Assembly (NCBI RefSeq): GCF_009755225.1
Contig: NZ_WQKZ01000003.1
Span: 62,001-126,000 of the forward strand
DNA from: Hymenobacter ginkgonis
Lineage (GTDB): Bacteria; Bacteroidota; Bacteroidia; Cytophagales; Hymenobacteraceae
Reading direction: 5' to 3'
DNA: 64,000 nt
Of the stretch, positions 36,328 to 45,597 are shown one piece after another. Each line of letters opens with the position of its first letter. The first letter of the stretch is position 1. The notes under the pieces are model-generated. The model was not told the origin of the DNA, did no database searches, and saw only the letters and a program-made list of their open reading frames with translations. The translations under genes were made by a program, and so were the position numbers.

Positions 36328-37569
36328 CTACGCTGTGCCGCCCCAGGCAAGCGGGTCGGCTTCGGCCAGCAGCTGGCGCAGCTCGCCAAACGTGGCCGTG
36401 AGGACGGCCGCGCGCTCGGGGGGTAGGCCCGCTACGCGGCGGCGAAATACCTCATCTACTGTAAGTTCGTGCAATAGCTCTAGCGGGCTGGTCGCCGCGG
36501 TGGCCGCATCGGGTGCTTCGGTAAGGCGCTGGTGGCGAGCACCGCGCGGGGCCAATACGTGGCTGCGCCGCTCTTTGAGCACCGCCTGCACGCGGCGCTG
36601 CACCTCGGCCGGCGATTCGTCGGAGCGCACCAGTACGTCGGCCCAGGCTACTAGGCGAAAAGCTTCGTTGTCGTAGGCCAGGATGGCGGCTTCCACCTCG
36701 TCGAGTTCGCCATGAAAGCGCTGCAAGCGCCGCATAACTGGCACCGGAATGGCCGTGATTTGCGGAACGCCTACCCCCTCAAAATTCAATAAGAGTACCT
36801 GTTGGCGGTCGTCGGCCTCGGTGAAGGAAAGCGGCACCGGCGAGCCCGAATAGCGAATATGTGCCCGGCCGCCCACCACCTGCGGGCGGTGCAAGTGGCC
36901 CAGCGCCACGTAGTCGAAAGCCGCCGGAAAGTGCTCGGCGCCCACCAGGCCGAGCCCGCCGATGTGCACGTCGCGCTCGGCGCCTTCGCGCGCTTCACCA
37001 CCGGCCGCGTAGAGGTGGCCGGTAGCCAGTACGGGGACATCCTGCTCGCGCAGGCGGCGCACGGCATCGTGCTCACTAATAGCTAAGTAGTGGCTAGCAA
37101 TGCTGTCGCGAACGCGGAACTGGCGCTCGTCGGGCGTTTCGCCAGCCACGGCTAGCCGGATGTCGCGGTCGCGCAGGAAGGGCACGGCGCATACCACCAG
37201 CCCCGGCAGCGCCAGCACTTGCTCGGCCGGGTCGGCGGGTACGCCGCCCACCACATGAATGCGCAACTGCCGCAGCAATTGCCGCGACGCGTTGAGCATG
37301 GTGGGCGAGTCGTGGTTGCCGCCAACCACCACAATATCGCGGCAGCCGGTGGCCTGCATCTTCACCAAAAAGGTGTAGTAAAGCTCCTGCGCCGCGTACG
37401 AAGGCGTTTGGTTATCAAAGATATCGCCGGCTATTACCAGCGTATCGACGCCTTCAGCCCGCACGGTTTGCAGCAGCCAGTCCAGAAAAAGCTGCTGCTC
37501 GGTAATACGCTCCTGGCCCGTAAGAAAGTGCTGGCCCAGGTGCCAGTCGGCGGTGTGTAGTACGCGCAT
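36328..37569 (-). CDS. sbcD: Exonuclease SbcCD, subunit D
   Basis: 413 residues, the Mre11-type nuclease subunit. The calcineurin-like phosphoesterase motifs are present in order: DWHLGQHF, AGDIFDNQTP, VGGNHDSPTM, ATGHLYAAGG and ALGHLHRPQ, which bind two metal ions. A C-terminal capping region follows. It works with SbcC on hairpins and DNA ends. A TATCTTTG box sits about 20 bases upstream of the ATG, so it has its own promoter. The partner gene lies downstream on the same strand but is separated by two unrelated genes. Confidence 0.93.
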   Translation of the reverse strand: MRVLHTADWHLGQHFLTGQERITEQQLFLDWLLQTVRAEGVDTLVIAGDIFDNQTPSYAAQELYYTFLVKMQATGCRDIVVVGGNHDSPTMLNASRQLLRQLRIHVVGGVPADPAEQVLALPGLVVCAVPFLRDRDIRLAVAGETPDERQFRVRDSIASHYLAISEHDAVRRLREQDVPVLATGHLYAAGGEAREGAERDVHIGGLGLVGAEHFPAAFDYVALGHLHRPQVVGGRAHIRYSGSPVPLSFTEADDRQQVLLLNFEGVGVPQITAIPVPVMRRLQRFHGELDEVEAAILAYDNEAFRLVAWADVLVRSDESPAEVQRRVQAVLKERRSHVLAPRGARHQRLTEAPDAATAATSPLELLHELTVDEVFRRRVAGLPPERAAVLTATFGELRQLLAEADPLAWGGTA

Positions 37570-37587
37570 AAATACTTAGCAATACTT

Positions 37588-37595
37588 CAAAGATA
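37588..37595 (-). promoter_or_regulatory. -7 promoter box of sbcD
   Basis: CAAAGATA on the + strand is TATCTTTG on the coding strand, an exact TAnnTTTG match 18 bases before the ATG. The nearest TTG upstream has a short spacer (13 bases). Confidence 0.45.
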
Positions 37596-37774
37596 CCAAC
37601 CGCCTTGGCAACCAGTAAGCCGGGCTAGTGGCAGCCAGCCCCAGGTTTTGCGCCGGCAGAAGGAAGCATTTGATGGTCAGCCAGCCAAATAATTCGTAAG
37701 CAAACTACTGGCTGCGGCCCGTCGGCAGCGGCACCGTTGCCTTGCCTTACTCCCTCATTTCACAGCTTAGCTTT

Positions 37775-38134
37775 ATGAATACGCGCACTCTTCTTGGCGT
37801 CGCTTGCCTGGCATTGGCCAGCACTTTCTCGGCCCAGGCACAAACACCTACGGCCGGCACCCCGCGGGTGGCTGCGCCGGGCGCCACGCCCGTATCCGCG
37901 GCTGGCACGGGCACCAGCTTGCCCAGCGCCATTCCGCCCGGTATGGTGCCCGCCAGCGCCACTACCCCCACAAGCACCAGTACTACCGGGCCGCTGTACC
38001 CCGATGGGGTGCCTACCCGAAACGTGGAGGGCGGCACCCAGCGCGCCGACCAGCCCCGAAGCGGAAACCCCGCCGTCACGGGTGCACAGCCAACCAAGCG
38101 CCTGAACAAGCGCCGCACCACTGACCGCCCTTAA
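37775..38134 (+). CDS. Small secreted Thr/Pro-rich protein
   Basis: 119 residues. A signal peptide (MNTRTLLGVACLALASTFSAQAQ) is followed by a low-complexity body rich in Ala, Thr, Pro and Gly, and the end reads KRLNKRRTTDRP, a short basic tail. No fold or family is recognised. The next gene on the strand encodes a similar protein: both have a signal peptide, a Gly/Thr/Pro body and an RR-T...RP tail, so they are likely paralogues. A hairpin follows the stop codon. Confidence 0.6.
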   Translation: MNTRTLLGVACLALASTFSAQAQTPTAGTPRVAAPGATPVSAAGTGTSLPSAIPPGMVPASATTPTSTSTTGPLYPDGVPTRNVEGGTQRADQPRSGNPAVTGAQPTKRLNKRRTTDRP

Positions 38135-38141
38135 CAACGGG

Positions 38142-38182
38142 GCCAAACACGCGGCTCGTACTGCCCAAGCCGCGTGTTTGGC
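38142..38182 (+). terminator. Hairpin after the Thr/Pro-rich gene
   Basis: GCCAAACACGCGG (38142-38154) pairs with CCGCGTGTTTGGC (38170-38182), a 13-bp perfect stem eight bases after the stop. It lacks a long T-run, so termination strength is uncertain. Confidence 0.6.
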
Positions 38183-38471
38183 TTGCTAGGCAGCCGGGCC
38201 CTGCAACCACGCCAGGCAGCCGCCCACGCGAGGGGCAGGGCAGTAAATGGAGCGATTTAATCACTAGTTTTTCATGCAAAACTGTAGCGTCAATAAACTG
38301 CTGATTAGCAACGTGATGCGTATTAAGGAGGGTAGGCTGTCTTTAGCCTGTCGCAATTTTTTTTGTCTAGTAAAGCCAGACTAGCCGCCGAGTTGTGCGT
38401 AAACCAGCCTCGACCGGCAGGCTTTTTAGGTCTGTTGCCTTTTACTCGAACTCCACTTAATACAGCTAGTT
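38183..38471. other. Intergenic region before the second Thr-rich gene
   Basis: With the hairpin on its left, this is a gap of 337 bases. It contains short A/T runs near 38345-38370 and no recognised gene or clear TAnnTTTG box. Confidence 0.5.
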
Positions 38472-38882
38472 ATGAAAACTATCAGCATCCTTGGTGCCGC
38501 CCTGCTTGGGCTCGCCAGCACGTCAGCTTTTGCGCAAGTAGTAGTTGCTCCAGGTTCGGCTACTACCCCCATCAACGGCGCTGGCACGGTAGCACCCGGC
38601 CAACCCAACACGGTGGGCACTAACCCCGCCGGCACCATGTCGACGGGTGTGGGAGTGCCAATTGGCACTTCGCCCAGCACGATAAATACGCCAACCGGCA
38701 TTCCTGGCGGCGCAGGTACCAACACGGGTACCATTGGCACCGGCACCCTAAATAACGGGACTATCAGCAACGGTACGCTCGACAACGGCACCCTGCGTTC
38801 GACCCAGCCAGCGGGCGTAACTACCCCCACTGGTGGCACGCGCCGCGCCACGAATACCCGCACTACTACCACGCGCCCCTAA
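38472..38882 (+). CDS. Small secreted Thr/Gly/Asn-rich protein
   Basis: 136 residues. The signal peptide is MKTISILGAALLGLASTSAFAQ. The mature chain is built of Thr, Gly, Asn and Pro with short imperfect repeats, for example NGTISNGTLDNGTL at about residues 94-107. The tail is basic (RRATNTRTTTTRP). It resembles the protein encoded 340 bases upstream in plan and tail. The composition suggests an extended or flexible surface protein; no function is known. A strong terminator hairpin follows. Confidence 0.6.
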   Translation: MKTISILGAALLGLASTSAFAQVVVAPGSATTPINGAGTVAPGQPNTVGTNPAGTMSTGVGVPIGTSPSTINTPTGIPGGAGTNTGTIGTGTLNNGTISNGTLDNGTLRSTQPAGVTTPTGGTRRATNTRTTTTRP

Positions 38883-38907
38883 GTACGGGCTGGCGTAGTG
38901 GCCTACT

Positions 38908-38955
38908 AAAAAGCGATGGCTACCCCTGCACTGCAAGGGTAGCCATCGCTTTTTG
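38908..38955. terminator. Bidirectional terminator hairpin
   Basis: AAAAAGCGATGGCTACCC (38908-38925) and its exact complement (38938-38955) make an 18-bp stem with T-runs on both strands, between convergent genes. Confidence 0.85.
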
Positions 38956-38973
38956 GTGTTTACGGCCTAGCAG

Positions 38974-40848
38974 TTAGCCGATTTGCTTCCCGCTCATGGC
39001 CTGTTTGATAGAGATGTTCATCACGCGCTCGGCAAAGGGCCGGGTGAGCTCATCGAGTTCGTCCATGCGCTTGAGAATCAGGTCGCGGTCGTTGCCGGTG
39101 AGTGCTTGGCGAAGCAGGTCGGTTTGAGCCCTGGTGCTGGTTACCTCAGTGGCTTCCAAATGCTCGGCGTTCTTCTTCAGGAAGCGCTCGACCTGATAAA
39201 GCAGCTGCTCGGCGGCGGTGCGCGCCTCGATGAGCAAGCGAGCAGCCACGTCCTGCTTGGCATTGGTGAGCGAGTCCATCAGCATTTGCTCCACCTGCTC
39301 GTCGGTGAGGCCGTACTGGGGTTTGATATCGACCTGCTGGCGGGTGCCCGAACGCAGTTCGATGGCCTCGACGCGCAAAATGCCGTCGGCATTAAGGAAG
39401 AAATTGACGTCGATTTTAGGCAAGCCCGCCGGCATGGCCGGAATGCCGCTCAGGATGAATTCGCCCAGCTTGCGGTTTTCCTGTACCAAGTCGCGCTCAC
39501 CCTGGTACACGCCGATTTTGAGATTTACTTGCCCATCAACGCTCGTGGTGTACTGGCGGCCGGCCTTGGTCGGAATCTTTGAGTTGCGCGGAATAATCGC
39601 GTCCATCAGCCCGCCCAGCGTCTCAATACCCAGCGTCAGGGGCGTTACGTCGAGCAGCAGCACGTCGCGGCGGTTGCCAGCCAAAATATCTGCCTGAATG
39701 GCCGCGCCCAGCGCCACCACTTCGTCGGGGTTGAGCGAATTGTTGGCGGGCTGCCCAAAGAACGTGCTCACACTTTCGAACACCAGCGGCACGCGGGTTG
39801 AGCCACCCACGAGCAGCACGGCGTTGATGTCGACGGGCGTCAGCTTGGCATCGCCCAGCGCCTGGCGGCACGAGGCCAGCGTGCGCTGCACCAGCGGCTG
39901 AATAAGGCCCTCAAACTCGGCGCGCGTGAGCGTAACGACGTGCACCGCCTCGTGCTCATCCAGCAGTTGCGTCGTGAAATCGTCGTGCTGGCTGAGGTAG
40001 CGCTTGGCCATTTCGGCGGCCAAGCGCAGCTGCTGTTGCAGCGCCGGGATGGCCTGGAAGGAGGGGGGTAGGGCAAACTTCGTTTGCCAGTGCTCGCCCA
40101 CGGCACGGTCCATGTCGTCGCCGCCCAGCCATGTGTCGCCGTGGGTGCTCAGCACTTCAAAAATGCCCTGGTGCAGGCGCAAGATGCTAATATCGAAGGT
40201 GCCACCGCCGAGGTCGTACACGGCCACGGTTTTTTCTTCGCTGGGGTCGAGGCCGATGCCGTAGGCCAGGGCCGCCGCCGTGGGCTCATTTACAATGCGC
40301 AAAACTTCGAGGCCCGCGAGGCGGCCCGCGTCGCGAGTGGCTTGGCGTTGCGAGTCGTTGAAATACGCCGGCACCGTAATAACGGCGCGGCGCACCGGCG
40401 TTTTGAGGGCGTGCTCGGCGCGGTGGCGCAGCTCGCTCAGGATGTCGGCCGACAGTTCGATGGGCGAGTAAAACCGCTCGCCCACGCGCACTTTCACAAG
40501 GCCCTCCGAGTCGTCGTCAATCACTTTATAGCCGAGCTGGCCGGCGTGCGCGCCCAGGTCGCGGTAGCTTTTGCCCAGCAGGCGCTTCACCGAATAAATG
40601 GTGTTGGCGGGGTCGAGGGTCAAAAACTCTTTGGCCTCATTGCCCACAAGGGGGGTAGCCCCATCGGCCGGAAAGTGCACCACCGAGGGCACAATGGTGC
40701 CGCGCCCCAAATCGTTGATGGCCGCCGGCTGGCGAGTTTCGGGGTGCACGTAGGCCACCAGGCTGTTGGTGGTGCCCAAGTCAATGCCCACAATAAGCTC
40801 TTCCTGCTGCACCGCGCCGGTGGCGAGGTTGATGGCGATTTTAGCCAT
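38974..40848 (-). CDS. hscA: Hsp70-family chaperone, HscA type
   Basis: 624 residues. After a 20-residue leader ([18 protein letters not shown]) comes the ATPase domain with [59 protein letters not shown] and [13 protein letters not shown]. The substrate-binding domain contains [17 protein letters not shown] and KIGVYQGER. The length and leader fit HscA, which helps transfer iron-sulfur clusters from the IscU scaffold. However, no hscB, iscU or fdx gene is adjacent, so general DnaK-like activity cannot be excluded. A hairpin terminator follows the stop. Confidence 0.85.
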   Translation of the reverse strand: MAKIAINLATGAVQQEELIVGIDLGTTNSLVAYVHPETRQPAAINDLGRGTIVPSVVHFPADGATPLVGNEAKEFLTLDPANTIYSVKRLLGKSYRDLGAHAGQLGYKVIDDDSEGLVKVRVGERFYSPIELSADILSELRHRAEHALKTPVRRAVITVPAYFNDSQRQATRDAGRLAGLEVLRIVNEPTAAALAYGIGLDPSEEKTVAVYDLGGGTFDISILRLHQGIFEVLSTHGDTWLGGDDMDRAVGEHWQTKFALPPSFQAIPALQQQLRLAAEMAKRYLSQHDDFTTQLLDEHEAVHVVTLTRAEFEGLIQPLVQRTLASCRQALGDAKLTPVDINAVLLVGGSTRVPLVFESVSTFFGQPANNSLNPDEVVALGAAIQADILAGNRRDVLLLDVTPLTLGIETLGGLMDAIIPRNSKIPTKAGRQYTTSVDGQVNLKIGVYQGERDLVQENRKLGEFILSGIPAMPAGLPKIDVNFFLNADGILRVEAIELRSGTRQQVDIKPQYGLTDEQVEQMLMDSLTNAKQDVAARLLIEARTAAEQLLYQVERFLKKNAEHLEATEVTSTRAQTDLLRQALTGNDRDLILKRMDELDELTRPFAERVMNISIKQAMSGKQIG

Positions 40849-41162
40849 AATATATACTGAGTAGCTGCGCGGGCGCCGCCAAATAAAACCGGGTAAAAGG
40901 AGCCGCGGCCCCGGTCCGCAAAAGTAGGCCTACCCGCTCATTTAGGCCGGGGCAGCGCGCACACCAGGGGTAAGCCAGCGGCCCGGTAAAAAGTTACCTG
41001 GTATAATATTCGGGCATATTCAGAAAATGGTAAACCGCCACCGGGCCGGCCGCGTAAGTGAGCTAAAATTGAGCAGGTAACTGCTTTATTATCAATAAGA
41101 ATACTTTAAGGTAGTTTTCTTATTTTAGCTTGCATTTTCCCACCATACCCCCTTTTCATTTC
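40849..41162. other. Divergent intergenic region, hscA / DUF4331 gene
   Basis: 314 bases. A TACTTTTG box for hscA lies at 40919-40926. The right part (41070-41135) is AT-rich and includes TAGTTTTC near 41112, a one-mismatch -7 box for the DUF4331 gene. No extra gene is supported. Confidence 0.5.
40919..40926 (-). promoter_or_regulatory. -7 promoter box of hscA
   Basis: CAAAAGTA on the + strand reads TACTTTTG on the coding strand, matching TAnnTTTG, about 71 bases before the ATG. No -33 TTG is evident. Confidence 0.4.
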
Positions 41163-43292
41163 ATGAAAAAAATGTTTACGCGTCCCGCCCTTCAAGTAGC
41201 GCTAGCTGCCGCCGCCGTGGGCGGCCTGCTAACGTGGAGCGGGCATACCAGCCACCTGGAGGCTTCCTCGCACCGCGAGGCCCCGCTCATTGCCGACGAC
41301 CCCCTGGCCGATAACACGGATGTATATGCCTTCCGTGACCCCACCAACTCGGAAATGATTAATATCATTGCCAACTACATCCCGTTTCAGCTGCCGCAGG
41401 GCGGACCTAATTACTACCACTTCGGGGAGAATATTCGCTACGAAATTCATATTAAGAACGACGCCACCACGACCGGCGACGACATCACGTACCGCTTTAC
41501 CTTTACGCGGACCAACGAAGACCCAACCACGCACTTTAATATTCGGCTGGGTAAGGAAAACCTAAAAACGACTTATAAGCTGGAGCAAAGCATCCGCGGG
41601 GCCGCCTTCACCACGCTAGTGGCAGCCGGGGTAGTGCCTGCTTATAACGTTGGGCCTCGGGCCATCAGCGGCGCGGCTGGCTTGGGCGCGGCCAGCTACG
41701 ATGCCCTCATAACGAGTGCCATCACGCCGGCTGGCGGGGGTAGGGTGTTTTGCGGCCCCGTCGACGACCCTTTCTTCGTTGATATTGGCGCTATCGAAGA
41801 CTTGGGCGGCGTGCGCCCCCTGAACTCCCGCGATGGTTTGGCGCGTAAAAACGTCAATACTATTGCGTTGCAAATTCCGATTTCGGTGCTGCAGAAAGCT
41901 GGCAAAACCGGCGCGCAGGCCGCCAATATTCTGGACCCGGACTACGTAATCGGGGTGTGGGCTTCGGCTAGCCGCCCCTCGCTGCGGACGCTGGTTGAGC
42001 CCGGCACCAACGGCGCTACTACGGGCGCCCAAACCGTTTCGGGCAACTACGTGCAGGTATCGCGCCTGGGTATGCCGCTCACCAATGAAGTGGTAAACCC
42101 AGTTGGCAATAAAGACGAATTCAACGCGCGCACGCCTTACACCGAAAATGCAGCGTTCCAAGCCAACTTCGTAAACCCTGAGCTGGCGCTGTACATGGCG
42201 GATAATACGCCGAAGAACGGGGCGTCTCCCAAGCCCGCTGGCCAGACGTACTACGGCGAAGCTGTTCCTGGTTTTACCAACTTGCGCATTCAGTCAAAAT
42301 CGCTGGCGGGCCGTACCGGGCTGCCAACCAATGGCTTCGACTTCCGCAACGGCGCCGATGGCCTGTCGGTGCTATCAACTGCCCAGCGTGCGGGTACCGT
42401 GTTTGCTGATGCTACCTTCGGCCCTATTCTGCTGCAAGCCGGCAAGCCCCGCTCCGTCGACCTGCTGCCTATTTTCATGACCGGGGTGCCCAACGCCATT
42501 CCGTATCAGTTGGCAACTGGCAAAGCGGGCAACCCGCTGGCCGCCGGCAAGCCCTTCATCAACAACTTTTTGCCCGTAATCGGCGATATGCTGCGCCTGA
42601 ATATGGCCGTGCCGACTACCCCCCGCAACTCGCCCGACTTCAGTTCGGAAGGCTTGCTGGCCGCCGCCAAGCTGGGCCTGACGGACACCCGCTATAACAC
42701 CAGCGCGGCCCTGCAATTTATCCCGAACATGGATGGCTTCCCGAATGGCCGCCGCCTGGAGGATGATACACCGCGCATTGAGCTGCAAGCAGTTAGTGGC
42801 GTGGTGCTGGCCGCGATAGGGCTGTGGTACGATGATTTTAGCGCCACGGCTACCGACCCGGTTACGCCGCAGCTGGGAGGTGTATTGAGCTTCACAACGG
42901 GGGTAGAGAAGAATGACACCACGCTCAAAGCAGCCTTCCCTTATGTGCAGGCGCCCTGGAGCGGCACCAAAGCCCAGTTGGTAGCCTTGGCGCAATTCGC
43001 TCCTAGCCCTACCCTAGGCCTACTGCCGGTGCTGAGCACCGCAAGCGCCTATCCCAACCCCTCAACCGGCAACACGACGCTGCACGTTGAACTGCGCGCT
43101 GCTACCAATTTGAACGTGCAAATCCGCGATGTGATGGGCCGCCAAGTGGCAACTATTGCCGCCAAGGATTACCCCGCGGGCGTAACCGAAATTCAGTGGC
43201 AGCCCAACGCTTCGCTAGTGCCTGGCCAGTACATTGCCTCGCTCTACGCTGGCAAAACGCTCATTCAATCGCTACGCATTGAGCGCCAATAA
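41163..43292 (+). CDS. Secreted DUF4331 protein with T9SS sorting domain
   Basis: 709 residues from ATG 41163. A signal peptide (about 1-30) is followed by ASSHREAPLIADDPLADNTD, the hallmark start of DUF4331, and the family continues to about residue 615. Acidic and aromatic pieces include YAFRDPTNSEMINIIANYIP, LDPDYVIGVWA and NFLPVIGDMLRLNMA. The last ~80 residues form a type IX sorting domain (AYPNPSTGNTTLHVE ... RIERQ), so the protein is sent to the cell surface or medium. DUF4331 has no assigned biochemical role. A hairpin after the gene separates it from the co-oriented TPR, HupE-like, His/Cys-rich and TonB-receptor genes. Confidence 0.88.
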   Translation: MKKMFTRPALQVALAAAAVGGLLTWSGHTSHLEASSHREAPLIADDPLADNTDVYAFRDPTNSEMINIIANYIPFQLPQGGPNYYHFGENIRYEIHIKNDATTTGDDITYRFTFTRTNEDPTTHFNIRLGKENLKTTYKLEQSIRGAAFTTLVAAGVVPAYNVGPRAISGAAGLGAASYDALITSAITPAGGGRVFCGPVDDPFFVDIGAIEDLGGVRPLNSRDGLARKNVNTIALQIPISVLQKAGKTGAQAANILDPDYVIGVWASASRPSLRTLVEPGTNGATTGAQTVSGNYVQVSRLGMPLTNEVVNPVGNKDEFNARTPYTENAAFQANFVNPELALYMADNTPKNGASPKPAGQTYYGEAVPGFTNLRIQSKSLAGRTGLPTNGFDFRNGADGLSVLSTAQRAGTVFADATFGPILLQAGKPRSVDLLPIFMTGVPNAIPYQLATGKAGNPLAAGKPFINNFLPVIGDMLRLNMAVPTTPRNSPDFSSEGLLAAAKLGLTDTRYNTSAALQFIPNMDGFPNGRRLEDDTPRIELQAVSGVVLAAIGLWYDDFSATATDPVTPQLGGVLSFTTGVEKNDTTLKAAFPYVQAPWSGTKAQLVALAQFAPSPTLGLLPVLSTASAYPNPSTGNTTLHVELRAATNLNVQIRDVMGRQVATIAAKDYPAGVTEIQWQPNASLVPGQYIASLYAGKTLIQSLRIERQ

Positions 43293-43337
43293 AAGGCTCA
43301 TACCCACGTAGCTGAATGCCAGCGCCTGGTGAAAAAC

Positions 43338-43382
43338 AAGCGAGCCGCTGCTTAGCTATCCAAGCTAGCGGCGGCTCGTTTG
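43338..43382 (+). terminator. Imperfect hairpin after the DUF4331 gene
   Basis: Arms around 43338-43357 and 43363-43382 (CAAGCGAGCCGCTGC against GCGGCGGCTCGTTTG) pair with a few mismatches. A short T-run follows. It may terminate or attenuate transcription into the TPR gene. Confidence 0.5.
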
Positions 43383-43453
43383 CTTTAGCTTCGCAAGCCG
43401 GTGAGTGTTTCGGGAAATCACTTTCCCTACCCTAGATTCAGGTACCTCATAAC

Positions 43454-44794
43454 TTGCTTTCCGTGCAAAAAAAACTATACCCCGCGTTGCTACTGGCTTT
43501 TGGCTTGGCGGTAGCGGCCATTCTTTTCTTCAAAAAACCAGGTGCGCCTACCCTGCCCGAACCCAAAGACCGGGTGGGCCGCCTGGCGCTGGGCGGCGAA
43601 TGGGTAAACACCAAAGCCGCCATGCAAGGCCTACTGGCTAAACTGCGCACTGACCCCAACGACCAAAAAAGCCGCCTGCTGCTGGCCGAAGCCTATATGC
43701 AGGAGGGCCGCGTGACCGGCAACCACCCTTACTACGACGCCGCAGCTATGCAACTGCTGCAGGAGGTAATAAAAACCGACCCCGAGAACTTCGAGGCGCT
43801 GTGCTGCCAAGCCTCGCTGAGCCTTACGCAGCACCATTTTTCGCAGGGCTTGGCTCTGGCGCAGCAAGCCCAGGAAATCAACCCGCAGAGTGGCTATGTA
43901 TATGGTTTGCTGACGGATGCCAACGTGGAGCTGGGCCGCTACGATGAGGCCGTGAAGATGGCCGACAAAATGAACCAGGTGCGCCCCGACTTAGCCGCTT
44001 ATGCCCGGGTAAGCTACTTACGCGAAATATTTGGCGATGTACCCAGTGCTATTCAGGCCATGGATATGGCCGTGAAAGCCGGCTACCCCGGCCTAGAGCA
44101 AACCGAGTGGAGCCGCGTGGCGCTGGGCCACCTCTACGAGGTAAGCGGCCACCTGGCCGAAGCCGAGGGCTACTACCAGCAGGCGCTGGCTATGCGCCCT
44201 AACTACGCCTATGCCTTGGCTGGGCTGGCCCGCGTAGCCGCCGCCCGGCAAGACTACCCCACGGCCATCAAGGACCTGAACCTGGCCCGCGCTACGGTGA
44301 AGGACTATGCTTTCACCGACGAATTAGTAGATGTGTACCGGCTCAACCACCAGCCTGCGGAAGCCACGAAAATGGCCCGCGAATCGGTGGCGATGCTCGC
44401 CGAAGCCGCCCAGCAAGCCAACGACAACGAACAGCTGGGCCACTACACCGACCGCGAATTGGCCTACGCCTACCTCAAAACCGATGAGTTGGACAAGGCC
44501 CTGGAACACGCCAAAATTGAGTACGCCCGCCGCCCCGACAACATCGACGTGAATGAAACCCTGGCTTGGGTGCACTACAAGCGCGGCGACTACCCCGAGG
44601 CCCAGAAATACATGCAGGTGGCCCGCCGCACCAACTCGCAAAACCCCGTGCTGCTCTGCCGCGCCGGCCTCATTCTCACCAAAACCGGCAAAGTAACCGA
44701 AGGCCAAGCCCTGATTATGAAAGCCTTGAGCACCGCGCCCTACCTCAACCCCGAGGTAGAAGCCGAGGGTAAGAAAATGCTAGCGGCCCGTTAA
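43454..44794 (+). CDS. Membrane-anchored TPR-repeat protein
   Basis: 446 residues, starting at TTG 43454 (GTG 43463 is an alternative). One membrane segment at about 9-26 (ALLLAFGLAVAAILFF) anchors a soluble domain in the periplasm. From about residue 70 to the end there are about 8-9 tetratricopeptide repeats, for example LLEVIKTDP-like and AEAEGYYQQALAMRPNYAYA units with the alternating A-L-Y pattern. TPR arrays bind partner proteins. Only 2 bases separate its stop from the ATG of the HupE/UreJ-like gene, so the two products likely act together, perhaps as scaffold and transporter. Confidence 0.85.
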   Translation: MLSVQKKLYPALLLAFGLAVAAILFFKKPGAPTLPEPKDRVGRLALGGEWVNTKAAMQGLLAKLRTDPNDQKSRLLLAEAYMQEGRVTGNHPYYDAAAMQLLQEVIKTDPENFEALCCQASLSLTQHHFSQGLALAQQAQEINPQSGYVYGLLTDANVELGRYDEAVKMADKMNQVRPDLAAYARVSYLREIFGDVPSAIQAMDMAVKAGYPGLEQTEWSRVALGHLYEVSGHLAEAEGYYQQALAMRPNYAYALAGLARVAAARQDYPTAIKDLNLARATVKDYAFTDELVDVYRLNHQPAEATKMARESVAMLAEAAQQANDNEQLGHYTDRELAYAYLKTDELDKALEHAKIEYARRPDNIDVNETLAWVHYKRGDYPEAQKYMQVARRTNSQNPVLLCRAGLILTKTGKVTEGQALIMKALSTAPYLNPEVEAEGKKMLAAR

Positions 44795-44796
44795 GC

Positions 44797-45483
44797 ATGG
44801 CGTTCGTTTATAAGCAGTTAAAAAAAATACGCGTAGGGCGCGTTGCTTGGGCACTAACTGCCCTGCTACTAGCCCTACCCGCCGCGGCCCACGTCATCGA
44901 CGCTGACTTGAGCAAGCTGTCGCGCACCGAAATTTTTGGGACGTATATCCGGCTGGGATTTACCCACATCATTCCGCTGGGCTTCGACCATATCCTCTTC
45001 ATTATCAGCCTCTACATTCTGGAGCCGCGGCTCAAGCCAGTGCTGTGGCAGGCCACGGCGTTCACGGTGGCACACTCCATCACGCTGGGGCTGGCCATGT
45101 ACGGCATCATCAAGCCGCCGGGCAGCGTGGTCGAGCCCATTATTGCGCTGTCTATCCTGTTTGTGGCGCTCGAAAATATTATCACTACCAAGCTGAGCCC
45201 GTGGCGGTTGGCCATCGTGTTTGGGTTTGGATTGATTCATGGCATGGGCTTCGCCAGCGCGCTTACCGGGCTGGGGCTGCCTAAACAAGACTATTTTGGC
45301 TCGCTCATTTCCTTTAATGTGGGGGTCGAGCTGGGGCAGATTACCATCATTCTGCTTTGTTGGGTACTCATTGGCCGCTGGGCCGCCGACCGGCCCTGGT
45401 ACCGGGCGCGGGTGGTGGTGCCGGTGTCGGTGGTTATTGGCCTGGTGGCTGCCTACTGGACCCTCGACCGGCTACTGGCCTGA
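44797..45483 (+). CDS. HupE/UreJ-family membrane protein
   Basis: 228 residues with a signal-like N-terminal segment ending at AAAHVIDADL and about six further membrane helices. The family marks are YIRLGFTHIIPLGFDHILFI, the EPIIALSILFVALEN stretch and FGLIHGMGFASAL, all with His in or near helices, followed by FNVGVELGQITI. This pattern fits the HupE_UreJ_2 branch. HupE and UreJ proteins are linked to nickel or cobalt uptake, but this branch is uncharacterised and no urease or hydrogenase gene is nearby. The conserved His/Asp/Glu in membrane helices make metal transport plausible. Confidence 0.85.
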   Translation: MAFVYKQLKKIRVGRVAWALTALLLALPAAAHVIDADLSKLSRTEIFGTYIRLGFTHIIPLGFDHILFIISLYILEPRLKPVLWQATAFTVAHSITLGLAMYGIIKPPGSVVEPIIALSILFVALENIITTKLSPWRLAIVFGFGLIHGMGFASALTGLGLPKQDYFGSLISFNVGVELGQITIILLCWVLIGRWAADRPWYRARVVVPVSVVIGLVAAYWTLDRLLA

Positions 45484-45597
45484 GCTAGCCGGCCGCCGCG
45501 GGGCACTAAGCTATTACTCTCCGCCACTGGCCGATTGAGGAGGGGCTGCCGCTCCGGCCACCGTAGTTTGGCTGCAATTAGTTGGCGCTTACTTTTT

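Noticed and set aside
40084-40860. 258-codon + strand frame within hscA
   Set aside because: Antisense to unmistakable Hsp70 motifs; no independent domain.
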